64,000 bases of DNA, taken from contig OY856412.1 of NCBI GenBank assembly GCA_963693085.1, positions 964,500,281-964,564,280 on the forward strand. Direction: 5' to 3'. Source of the DNA: Alisma plantago-aquatica (taxonomy: Eukaryota; Streptophyta; Magnoliopsida; Alismatales; Alismataceae). The translations under genes and the position numbers were made by a program. The notes under the pieces are model-generated. The model was not told the origin of the DNA and did not search any database. It was given only the letters and a program-made list of their open reading frames with translations. Within the stretch, counting starts at the first letter, position 1, and every line of letters starts with the position of its first letter. Below are positions 33,601-44,175 of this stretch, in pieces.

Positions 33601-34655
33601 TAAGAAATACCTCTCCCTTAAAAGAAAACATGGAGGGAGAAACTTAAAACCCTATAGATCGATCCTAAAGAGCCTACTAGAGCGTCTACTTGGAAGGAAG
33701 GTTGGACAGCCAACACACCTGCCAGAGTAGAGAGAAAACCTGAGAGCAAGCCAGAACAACCTCCAGCAGTAGTAGACGAGAAAAAACAACCTCTATCTCA
33801 CGAGCCTGAAGAAGGGGATTTTGAGGAAGAAGATATGCCAGAAATCAAACCAGATTGGCCGGTAGGAGAAATAGTGCCAACCTCCAAGGATTGCGATAGG
33901 TGGAGCTGTGAGATCCTATCACTAGAATCCCTACATATAATAATGAAATGCTTGAAGGAAGATGACACCACTGCAGAGGCAATCTTTGAAAGGTATGGCA
34001 TCTGCATGCTAAAGGACGACCTCCAGGATACCTTGAAAATAGGGGGTACCTCTCAGTTAGCACTATGTCAGCCTATCAAGTACTGTTGAATGACAACATG
34101 TTGAACGTGCATATGCCCTACTTCCTCTTAGTAGATGACATCCTAAAGGATAAAAGGTCGGGAAAAAAATACCAGCTACTGCAACATCTGGCGATCTCTC
34201 TTCTAGATTACATATTCCTACCTATTCTACATGATAGTGATTGGATTTTGTTAGTAGTCAGTGTTATAGCTAGGACTACAGTTCTATACAACAGCTCCGA
34301 TGCAACCTTTGTGCTCAAAAAAAGAATGAACATGACTATTGCAAACACACCTACAGAAGAGAAGGAAGTCACATGCGTCGAGGCAGTTGTAGAGATGCTA
34401 AAAAACTATGGAAAAGGGTATAAACATAAAGAAGAAAAAGACTTCAAGAAGAAGCAATTCTTCCATAGAAGCCCACAGCAAGTACCTCCATCAAACGAAT
34501 GTGGATTCTACTATCTTACATGGATGATCTCCCTGGAAACAATGAATATGAAGGTGGAGGGCATGCAACATGAACAATACCACCCGCTACGTAGGGTATA
34601 TGCCAGAATGCTCCTCGAGTCAAAGTGGGCCACCACAAACAACCACCAGCAATAA
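33601..34655 (+). pseudogene. Ulp1 (C48)-like cysteine peptidase domain B
   Basis: A Pro/Glu-rich linker (33650-33850) is followed by ERYGICMLKDDLQ in frame 1. After a frameshift near 34036 comes the rest in another frame: YLSVSTMSAYQVLLNDNML (the domain entry, like LxPxxWLxDxxI), HDSDWILLVVSV with the candidate catalytic His at 34230-34232, VLYNSSDATF for the Asp/Asn position, and QQVPPSNECGFYYLTWM with the candidate Cys at 34500-34502 preceded by the Gln-containing loop. His, Asp/Asn, Gln and Cys are all in place. The frame ends at 34655. Ulp1 domains are known in plant MULE and CACTA transposons; here it sits downstream of integrase in an Athila-like retroelement. Confidence 0.7.
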
Positions 34656-34712
34656 AGAAAGCTCTTTTATACATCCAACTCCAATTTTGACACCCCAGTT
34701 GGGGTGAGTGAT

Positions 34713-34726
34713 AAGTTTGGGGGAGG
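34713..34726 (+). promoter_or_regulatory. Second polypurine-tract-like motif
   Basis: AAGTTTGGGGGAGG lies 57 bases after the accessory ORF. It resembles the true tract before the 3' LTR and the copy at 28442-28454. It might prime plus-strand DNA synthesis internally. Confidence 0.45.
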
Positions 34727-35221
34727 CTTCATAAACGGGTGTAAGAGGTACAATTTTATCCCAAATTTTCAAAAAGTATATCCCAAGTTTTCAAAAATTT
34801 ACTTGTACATATTCTCGTTTCTGCCACAATCAAATATGAGAAACAAATTTTGCAAAAATTTACTTTAAGAAATTTTGCTATAAGTTGCAGTTTTTCTTAG
34901 CCGCTTCTTAGACTTGTCAGTTCCCCTGCTAAATGTTGTAGTGCTATCGTTTCTAGAGAGGCGTAAATGAGCGACTAACACATATAATAGTAAAAACAAG
35001 AAGCATAACAATATAGTTTTATCTCATTCTTACGGCAAAACGTTGTGTGTGGAACAATCCTAAGTCTATAGAATCCCAGGAAATTGGAGGACTTCACCGA
35101 GCCATACTCCCAATCAATCACCCTAATCAGACAGTTCTAGCTAGAAAATTCTCACCTCCCTCGAGAAGGAAACAACTACTCCATCTGGGTTTAATTATCC
35201 CCACTTTGGAATGGAAAGAGG
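34727..35221 (+). other. 3' untranslated part of the Athila-like element, left of the nested insertion
   Basis: Non-coding, with AAATTTT-rich patches. It continues at 59129 after the nested element. Confidence 0.7.
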
Positions 35222-35226
35222 CTTGG
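35222..35226. repeat. Left target-site duplication of nested element B (CTTGG)
   Basis: The right copy at 59124-59128 is CTTGA, one transition different. The two copies flank LTR ends exactly. Confidence 0.75.
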
Positions 35227-38200
35227 TGTAACAACCCCACCTCCCAGTAACCCCCAATTAAGGGAGACCAAAATGTCAGTGCCGTTATCCCAATTAACGG
35301 GATCAAAGGTTTGACAAATAATCAATAACAATTAACAAATTTTACTAAATAAACTGAAAATGGGTACAAAATAAAACTTTGCATACCTTTTTCAAAACTG
35401 GGATATCTACATCTATCTGCATCAGGAGTCTACTCTAAATAATCCTCCTTTGTACATTAACTCTTAATTAATTTCACATATGCCACTTTACTGTTTGACC
35501 TTTTCAAGCTTGTACCTAAAACGCCGACAAACAAAACATCGGTCATCATATCAGAATATGTCGGTATGTGGGGACAACCAAAAATTCACATTTATGGATA
35601 ACAATCTAATTATCACAATCAAGATAATTAACAAGACAATTTATGCTTTCTAGTATGACATTCTCCACCGCTTTTGCCCTAACCCTGGCATACCCCCCTT
35701 AGGGTTTCTTTTACCAATGACTTAAGGCCACCTTCTCAATCCCAAGCTTGGTGCCTGGGGTCACCACTCATGGTGCCCTCTAGTCATGCAATATCATAGG
35801 CCACCTTCTCATTCCCAAGTTTGGTGCCTGGGGTCACCACTCATGGTGCCCATGGGTCTACCCTCCTGGGCCTGACCTTTGGCATTATCCATCAGGGTGG
35901 CATGTAGGTGCGAGAATACACACTTCTTTATAATTGTGATAACCATATTGACTTTATAATTTTGCAAGTATGAACATCGAACTGTTTATATTGCATTCAA
36001 TATGAGGAAACATTTAGAAAACCCTCGGGAAACTAATGTGATTAATCATAATTAACCACATACCTGTCAGGAAGACTCAAGTGCAGGATTAATCCAAACA
36101 AGCAAGTAATCCAGAATCAAGCAAGCACACAATTTAGTCCTAAAATTACATTCAATTCCTTTTTATCAAAAATCTATCCAAACCATCTTGCTACTTATGG
36201 TTTCTATTCCTTTTTAGGGTTTCTTCCTCTTTTTAGGGTTTACTTTGCAATTAGGGTTTTACTTCCCTTTACTCTTTTCAAACCCAAATTTTCTCATCTA
36301 TCCTTCACGAAAGTTATTAAGGTTATCTTTTACAAACACATAACCTTAATTCTAGAAACAATACTATTAATCATCGATTAAGTCCATTAAGCCTCTTTTA
36401 CATTAAAGCCACCATTTTATCCTTTTAATTTATGATAAAGTCATTATGCTCGAATAATCATATGAACGTTATTTATCATTAATTCTACCTTTTATCCACT
36501 AGGAAACCCTAATTTCTACATTAAGGGTATTTAACCACAATTAGGAACTTTAATGCTCAAAATAGCTTAGAATTATTATTACTTATCTTTATTCACTACT
36601 TTGAATGATTAAAGCTATTAAGATTCGAATTTGCCAACATTGGGGTTTTAAGGCCCATTAAAGCATATTTATGCACATGAAACTCCAAATTAAACTAATT
36701 ACATGCAAAATTCATCTTTTTCGATCTTAATGTATCTCTTTATGATTAACAGGCTAATACCAACTTTAATCATCCATTAAACCCTTCTAAATATATTTTT
36801 CATCTCAAAATAGGGTTCTTTAAATATTAAAGCATTAAAGTTGATATTCTCCATTACTTTTAGAATTTAACAGGAATTAGCCTCTAAAACTATTTTTATT
36901 GGATTCCTCTTGTTTTTCTAAGCAAAATTCATATTTTATGTGTAACCATCCGAGCTACCAATATTTAGATACAACTTTTGCAATAAATCACTTACTTTGG
37001 CCAATCGGAAAGCGCCATGTTCCCATGCAATGCGGCCCACTTTGAAATTATAACCAAGTTACCAAAATACCCTCGGTGTGGCTACTGGTTTCTTAGTTCT
37101 TCGGTGGGTAAAATGGTCCAATGATCGTTCCCTCATCTTCAACCTCACGACGGTGCTTTTTTGCCGCCCTAGTCATGCTTTGCGCAGCTATTCCTTGCTC
37201 CTCGAACCTCGATGGCTATCAACAGCCACAATACTGACTCTGACACCCTCCATCGTGTCTGCCCCTACTCCCACCCTCGGCCCAGTTGGCCGAGTGCAGG
37301 GTCACAGGACCTGTGATCCACGGCCGTGCTACAGATCCTTCTGTAGTGCCACGCGATGGTGGAAGCAAGGTGGCGATGGCAGCTCCCTCCGCGGTCGTCG
37401 TGGGGTCGTCCTGCTTCCCTCAAGACAGCTAAACGATCCCTCGTTGCTCCGTGGTCAGGCTAACCTTTCCGTTAGGGTTTATTTACCAATAAGAAGAAGA
37501 GAGGGAGGTATAGTTGTGTGGAATCCCTCTGGACTCGACCCCAGGTCTTCCCCTTATATAGGGGAGGGTCAACGAAGCCCTAGGATGGCTTTCCCACAAA
37601 ACAATGAAGTCCCTCTTCTAATAGGAATCACATTCCTTCAAGGAGAAGTATTCTTCTCTCTCCTCATAACCTCTTTGATATTCTTATTTCTTGGATAGTT
37701 AGGAATTTGAAATTCCTCTCATTTATTCTCTTTATTCTTTCTTTTTAAACCATTGGCATGAATTTCTATTTTCCTTTAGTAGAAACTATTTCCTTTTTAA
37801 CAATACCACATAATCCATTAATAATGTATTCACATTATATTCTTATTTTCTTTTATAGGTATTTTCTCTTTCCTCTTTCTTCATTGGGACTCCTTGGATC
37901 CCAAGAAACTCTATTATTTCGAAATCCTTTTTATTGGATACTCATTATCTAGATGCATCTAAATGCATTATTCTTCATTATCTCGTTTTATTCTTATTAA
38001 AATATCTCTTTTTGATGATTTCTCTTTATTTCTCTTTTATTTTCCTCATTGGTATTCCTTTTATCATTAGGAATCCTTGGGATATGAAATTCCACCAAGG
38101 CTAACTCAAAAATACCTCTTTCCACTTATTTTCCACATTTTACTATTGTTTTCAATTTCTTTCTTAATAAAGAAATACTTAATTGATCTTTTCTTTTCTT

Positions 38201-38517
38201 ATTGCATTATCTTTGCAACTTTGAACTCCTTGGAACCCAAGGAACCCATGTGGCATGAAATCCACCTTTGGATTAAGTTCTTTTGCCATCTAGAGGTTTC
38301 CACACCTTTCTTTTCTCAAAAACTCAATTATTCATTTACTAATTGAATTTCCTTGTTATTGGGCCCAATAACCAATAAAGCCCACAACACAATCATTAAG
38401 GCTATTGTAAACAAAATCCATTTATTTAAAACAAATTATATCATTACTTGTTCCAATATCTTTAATATGAGAAATTACATTTCTCACCAAAGGAACCCAA
38501 AAATTGGGGTTGTAACA
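35227..38517 (-). repeat. 3' LTR of element B (3291 bp)
   Basis: Near-identical to 55828-59123 along its length, with scattered substitutions and small indels (about 14 differences in the first 165 bases, fewer elsewhere by eye). The 206-codon plus-strand ORF within it (37078-37698) is in LTR DNA, antisense to the element, and is broken in the other LTR, so it is not annotated as a gene. Confidence 0.95.
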
Positions 38518-38530
38518 TCTTTCCCCTCTT
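38518..38530 (-). promoter_or_regulatory. Polypurine tract of element B
   Basis: Minus strand AAGAGGGGAAAGA directly abuts the LTR. It is preceded by GAATTTTGAGGACAAAATTC, the imperfect palindrome common before the tract in plant gypsy elements. Confidence 0.9.
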
Positions 38531-38589
38531 ATAAGAATTTTGTCCTCAAAATTCCATCAAGCAAACAAACAGTTCAGGATAAGCCTTTC

Positions 38590-39120
38590 ATACGTCCATC
38601 AGGGCTCCCATGTGGCTTCACCCTTTCCATGGTGCTTCCCAAGAACCTTCATCATCTCATATTCTTCCATCTGAGTTCTTTCTTACCTTGGTATATCATA
38701 CCCTCTTAGGTGACTCAGGACATTCCAGCTTCTCAAAGGTTGAATAGGTTCAAGGCTCAACACATGACTTGGGTACCTCACATAGTGCTCTAGATTGGAC
38801 TCATGGAACACATTACTCATCATGTTATCTTGAGGGGCAAGGCTAAACACAACCATCTCCACAAATCCATCTCAAATGGACCCATATATCGGGGACTTAG
38901 CTTTCTCAACTGTAGCTTAGAGGGGTCAGATTTTCACAGCACATATTCTCCCACAGTGAACTGTAAGTCAGTCTTCTTTGCATCAGCTCGTGACTCATGT
39001 CACCATTGGGCTCTCTCATCCATTGCACGATCAAAGCGACTTCATCTGCACACACTGTGGTTCTTTTCTGACCTTCGTGAGGCCTCCTTCACCAACATTA
39101 TCTTAATGAAGTGGTGATTG
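38590..39120 (-). pseudogene. Integrase C-terminus and chromodomain-like remnant of element B
   Basis: Minus-strand traces with several stops and shifts. HESRADAKKTDLQFTVGEYVL and LRKLSPRYMGPFE match the integrase C-terminal part of Tekay/Del-like elements. YPSHVLSLEPIQ is the usual linker, and MMKVLGKHHGKGEATWEP corresponds to the chromodomain core (VLW...EATWE). The chromodomain recognises modified histones in functional relatives. This shows element B is a chromovirus. Confidence 0.75.
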
Positions 39121-42014
39121 ACACAACCTCCCTATAGAACTTCTTGCATCCTGATAAAGGCTATGGTGGTTAACATCACATCTTAAGAACTGTCTCTTTG
39201 TATTACCCTGAACAAGCACACTTGCTCTCATCGGACCCTCTAGTCTGGATCATACTAACCATTAGTTAGGGGTGATAAGCGGTACTAACATCGAGTTCTT
39301 CATGTACCTACTTCCACCTTATGGAAGTGAACCTTTAGGTCATACTCAAGAACTTTTGAACTCGTATCATGGTGTAGTTGAACCATCTCTCTCACGTGTA
39401 GTTCAACTAAATCTGTCCCTTGACAACACTCCTTTCCTTCTCATGTCATCCAGGTAGGGCGATCTACCATAACCCATATTGCATCTTGACCTTCTATGGT
39501 CTAAGGAAGACTTACCACCACATCCATAGTAGTGAACTCCCATTCCTTCTCGGGGATTCTTTAACCTTAAAGTCAAAGCACTGGGTTACTGGTGTTCGTC
39601 CTTCAACCCTGGCTTGCATGGTCACCTGTCACATGCAACTCTATATTAAGCATCCCAAGTACTACTATCACTTACTATCTTTGTAGTATCACGGTGTTCA
39701 GTGATCTTAAAACCATGATCTCCTGTATGTCATGATTCCTCAAGCTTGATACCTCGGAAACCCTAAACCACATTCATCAGGGTTTCATCACTTTCCTTTC
39801 CAAAGAAGTGCATCTGAGGTTCTACAATCATCCTTTCATTTCATCACGGACTAGGTTGGCTAACCAAGCAATCATTTACTGGATTAACCACTATTGATAC
39901 ATTTGGGTGTTAGCCAAACTTATCTTTTTTTTCAACTTATGGTTAGCCTAGAAACCTCAACTTATTCTAGCTTCCAGCTAAAACTAGGAAGCTATATCTC
40001 AACCAGATCATTTATTACCACTTCTTATCCTTAGGTATTAGGTAATGTTGAAGACATACACCTCCATGTATTCCACTTATCATCTCATCTCAAACTCTAA
40101 GTTTGTTTTCATCAAGAAACTCTGAGCTCATCCTCATGGCGATCAAACTCAACCTTGCATAACTTGCAAGTTCCACATAGCTTCTGCTAAAAACATCCTT
40201 ATTTCTCTTACTGTTTGTAAACCATCCATGTATCATTCACTCCACAAGGGTATGTTATCATCTTTGTCCTCATACCTTGTAGCAACGTTCCAACTCACAT
40301 CATCTCTATTCTTGGTGTATGGCATGTATACTGTCCTATCTCTCACTCCCATAACAAGAGGAAATAAGCATTTGGCTGCAGTCCAAATACATAGTTCTTC
40401 CTGTTCCAAGAGTAGAGATGGTACATCCCACCTTGCCAATACACCTTCAAATCTAAGTTGCAACATGCCACATATGTCTCTACATCACAAACATCATGAT
40501 ATCAAAATTACCTCCATGGAAAATTGGTTTCGAACCTACTTGGGTTACTACACAATCCTTGGTCATCTCCTCTAGATCTATAAGGTGCCGACACTTTTGG
40601 GGTCATCCCTCTTCCCTTATGCATCCAGAGAGTACCCTACTCATCTGCCCTTTGGGTCCCATGAGTTCATGAAGGTGATCAATCTCCTAACCCATGGCCC
40701 TCAGACAATGATAGATGTTACCTCCTGACCCTATGGTCATGTGCAACTAGGGAATTAGGCAACTCCTACTTCCATCAGTCTTATCCCCACCTGACCCTAG
40801 GATAGACTTAGGATTCCATTATAGTACATGTCTAGCTTAGAACCTTACCCAAGCCTTCATCATCTCTCTCTGCATTCATGACTGACTTTCATCCCTTCAT
40901 AGGGGTCATGGAAACCTACCTACCTTGGTCAGGCCCCATACCGGTTACCTCCATGGTAACACATCCACATGCACTTAGAGATGGTTATCTATGGGTCTAC
41001 ATGTTCATTCTCATACCATGTACTTTTCACTTAGCTTCTCAAGATCCTATGAAACCTCTTTAGGTTACCTCAAAACCAAAAAAACTGTTATACACCCTAC
41101 AAAAGGGTCCCTCTCCCAAGATGGGAGGAAACTACAACTCTTGACAACAAGGTCACAACCATCCTTATGTTTAGGGTCTGCATCCACATGAGTAGGCTTA
41201 ACCCTAGCAAGCTACTAAGGCACAAGAAGACCACCTACTCAACCATGCTAGGTCATACTTGTTCTCTTTCCTCAACATTAGATCAACTTAGTTGTGAGGG
41301 GTTCATCAAACATACCCTTAACTTAAGGGGTTTCCTTTACCTCTACACATGAGGAGTACCATTCTCGAAACTATAGAGACTCAAATCTCATCATGAGCAT
41401 TGGATACACTGCTTCCCCTCTTAGGCCTAGGAACCCTAGGTTCTCCTTTGGGTATCCAACTGCATACTCAATCTCTTAACCACGAATCAAGCATGTCCAA
41501 GGTATGTCATGTACTCCCATGATCCTTTTATATGAGCAACACCTCAGAGTTGAGTCCTCCTCAAGGACAACCAACTAGGTATAAAGCGTCACAACTGGTT
41601 ACTTAAACCTCCTCAAGGTCTAAGGCACTCTTTGTCTTATCTCAACAAGTAATCACTTATACCATAGGTACATAGGTACCAAAAGCATCATCCTCTCTCT
41701 AGGGTTTGGTTCCTCTAAAGGCAACCAAGATGTCATCAGCCTCCAGGGGTCAAGCATAAGGCAACCACTATCATCCACTTAGGTCGCATCATCCTCCACT
41801 CCCCACTGTTCCTCATATTTCAGGGTTTTAGGCTTCCAACCTCCTTGTTGGGGTCCTACTTTCTCTCTCTAGAGCTAACTCCACATCCAGCCATACTACT
41901 AGATGTTCTCTCTCCATGAAGGATCAAGCTCACAGGCATACCTCTACGTGGGTGAAACCTATGCTCAAACTTATGTTTGCTCATGATTATCCATATCCCC
42001 GTATGCTTATCTCA
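39121..42014 (-). other. Heavily decayed interior of element B, left of the nested insertion
   Basis: By position this should hold integrase core, RNase H and RT, but no catalytic motif could be read on the minus strand. The longest minus ORF (40233-40466) has no familiar motif. Either decay is extreme or the pol region was replaced or deleted (the total interior is only about 4.4 kb). Confidence 0.6.
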
Positions 42015-42019
42015 TAAGC
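42015..42019. repeat. Left target-site duplication of the LARD-like element (TAAGC)
   Basis: Identical to 54914-54918 and exactly flanking the LTR ends. Confidence 0.92.
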
Positions 42020-42444
42020 TGTAAGGATCCTGACCCATGTTTTGGGCTAACCCTCTTTTCTTTGCTTATGGAAGGTGCTTAGAACCTTAATCTAATCTTC
42101 TAAGATGTTTTGGTATCATGTGACAAGCTCATGTTTCCATTTTGGTCCTGTTTGGGTGTTGTTTGAGCAATATTTGCTTATTTTGGACCAAAGTGCAATT
42201 TACCCAAAGTAAGGGGTTATATTGCAATATGTCACATGTAGAGCATGAATTTAGTTCTCTATCATCATTAGAAAGAGAATTATGAGGTAGGGCTCCTTAT
42301 GGAGGACTTTGGTGAGTCATGCTTCTTGCTAACCTTTCCTTATGCTTTCTCCTTCATCACCTCCCTACTCTCTCGGCCATGGATGGGCCCTTGATATGAG
42401 TAGGTCTAGCCGTGGTTATCTCCCCTCTTTCTTCTTCTTGAAGC

Positions 42445-42453
42445 TATATATAA
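42445..42453 (+). promoter_or_regulatory. TATA-like box in the 5' LTR
   Basis: TATATATAA in a block conserved with 50529-50537 of the 3' LTR, about 25 bases before a TTCTTCTTCC pyrimidine run. Confidence 0.45.
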
Positions 42454-42809
42454 CCATGGTACCTTCTTCTTCTTCCTTTGTTTCTTGAGGTGTTGATGTT
42501 GGAGCCGAAGGCAAGCTTTGAGCTTCGGATGGATGGCTCTCATGGAGGGGAATGTTTGCTAGGTGCTTGGATCATGGAGCTTTGTGCCTTTCATGGAGAT
42601 CCTCTTAAGGCGGGTTACATAACTCTCAACCATCTCTATTATGTATACTCTCCATATGCGCATATATTGATCTTGTTCTTTAAATTGGTATCCATCTTTA
42701 TGATGTTTATGCATGTGGAGCATGAGATCTGTTTTGATAGAGATGGTTACGTTTTACTACTATCCATATGTTGTCTTTCTTGTACTTGATGGATAGTGGT
42801 TGAAGATGG

Positions 42810-44175
42810 CTTGCACGATATGGGTCTTTGGCTGATACAACTAGGTTGCCCGATATGGCTTGCTTGCCCGATACAGTACCTTGTTCTATAGCTTATGCTT
42901 CGGTTGATAGTTATGGCAACACCCCTTTCTCTCCTTTAGATTTGAAAGGTGAGCCTATGACCTAGATGTATGTGTGATATGATGAGTTGGTAATAGTTTT
43001 ACCTTGGTGCCCGATATCCCTTATCCACCCTAGAGTTAGGGTTTGGACGACATGGTTGCTAGACCCTTGGATGGGCTCTTGGCCGACATGTGTTTCCTTG
43101 GTGACATTTTGAGTATGTTGCCCGATACCCTCATTAGGGTTAAGTCTTGGACGATATGAGGAGTTAACTCATTATGGATCTTGTGGTCATTATGCCCTTC
43201 TGCCTGACATGGTGATAGGTGAATTGGTAGTTGGCCGACACAACCCTGATCCTTGTATCTTGGCCGATATAGAGCCTCAACCCTAGCTTGGGTGTTAGAG
43301 TTGCTTTGGGCAACATGAGTTGTCTACCCTTGTTGCACGATATGTTCTTGACGTGGAATCCTTGGTAGATATGCTTGCTTGGGCGTTAGGTTGATCCTTG
43401 TATCCTTGGTCGATATGCCTAGTAAAGCTTAGTTGGTGACCGTTATGGTCCTTTGTCTGATATCCCTTGTGGAGATGATGGATGGGCGATACACTATGTT
43501 GAGTGCCCTGCCCGATACACCTTGTAGAGGTGGTTGCCCGATACACCTAGTCGAGATGGTTGGATGATACACCATGTATAGAGGATTCATGATACACCCC
43601 CTTGTCTTGAGATGATCTTGGCTGTTATGTGAAGTTAGCTTAGTTCCCGACATGGTATTGGCCGATAGGCTTCGATAGCTTGGTTCCCAGCACAGCCGTG
43701 GCTGTTATCCTTGATTAGATGAGCTTGGGTGATATGGTATGGTGCCCAGGATGTCTTTGGTCGATACCACCATGTCTTAGTTGAGCTTTGACTTATATGA
43801 AGTGTTGGACGATATGGCTTGATGCCCGACATGCTAACCCTAGATGTTGGCTGTTATGCTACTTCATGGCCATGCACGACACCGTTCTTGGGCATCATGG
43901 GTACCCTGGCCGATAGGGTTAACCCTTGCATGATGTTGAGATGGTTGCATGATAGGGGCGCCTTGGGTGACACCCTTTGGTCGATATGGCTCATGTTGAA
44001 GGTTAGATGATAGTGAAACTTAACCCTAACCCTAGCTTGGTGCATGTTAGACCCTTACCTGATAACCATGGTAGTGATGCACGTTATACCTTGGTGATGG
44101 CTGCTCAACACCATGAGAGCTAATGGAACCTTGATGCACGATAGAGGATGTGTAGTGGTTGGCCGATATGGTGGT
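42810..44175 (+). repeat. Field of degenerate GGCCGATA / GCCCGATA motifs in the 5' LTR
   Basis: Around thirty variants of [G/T]GCCCGATA[T/C], GGCCGATATG, GGACGATATG, TGGTCGATA and GCACGATA occur in about 1.37 kb, roughly one per 45 bases, all in the same orientation. Between them the sequence is not obviously periodic. No ORF is conserved across it. It is preserved in the 3' LTR (50890-52260). Confidence 0.8.

Noticed and set aside
37078..37698. 206-codon plus-strand ORF
   Set aside because: Lies wholly in an LTR of element B, antisense to it, and is broken in the other LTR copy. No domain motif; chance ORF in a GC-richer LTR part.
44020..44036. AACCCTAACCCT telomere-like sequence
   Set aside because: Only about two units inside an LTR, with similar short matches in both LTR copies; not an interstitial telomere array.
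42810..44175. CRISPR array or satellite
   Set aside because: Motif copies are degenerate with irregular spacing and no conserved long repeat; plant LTR context.
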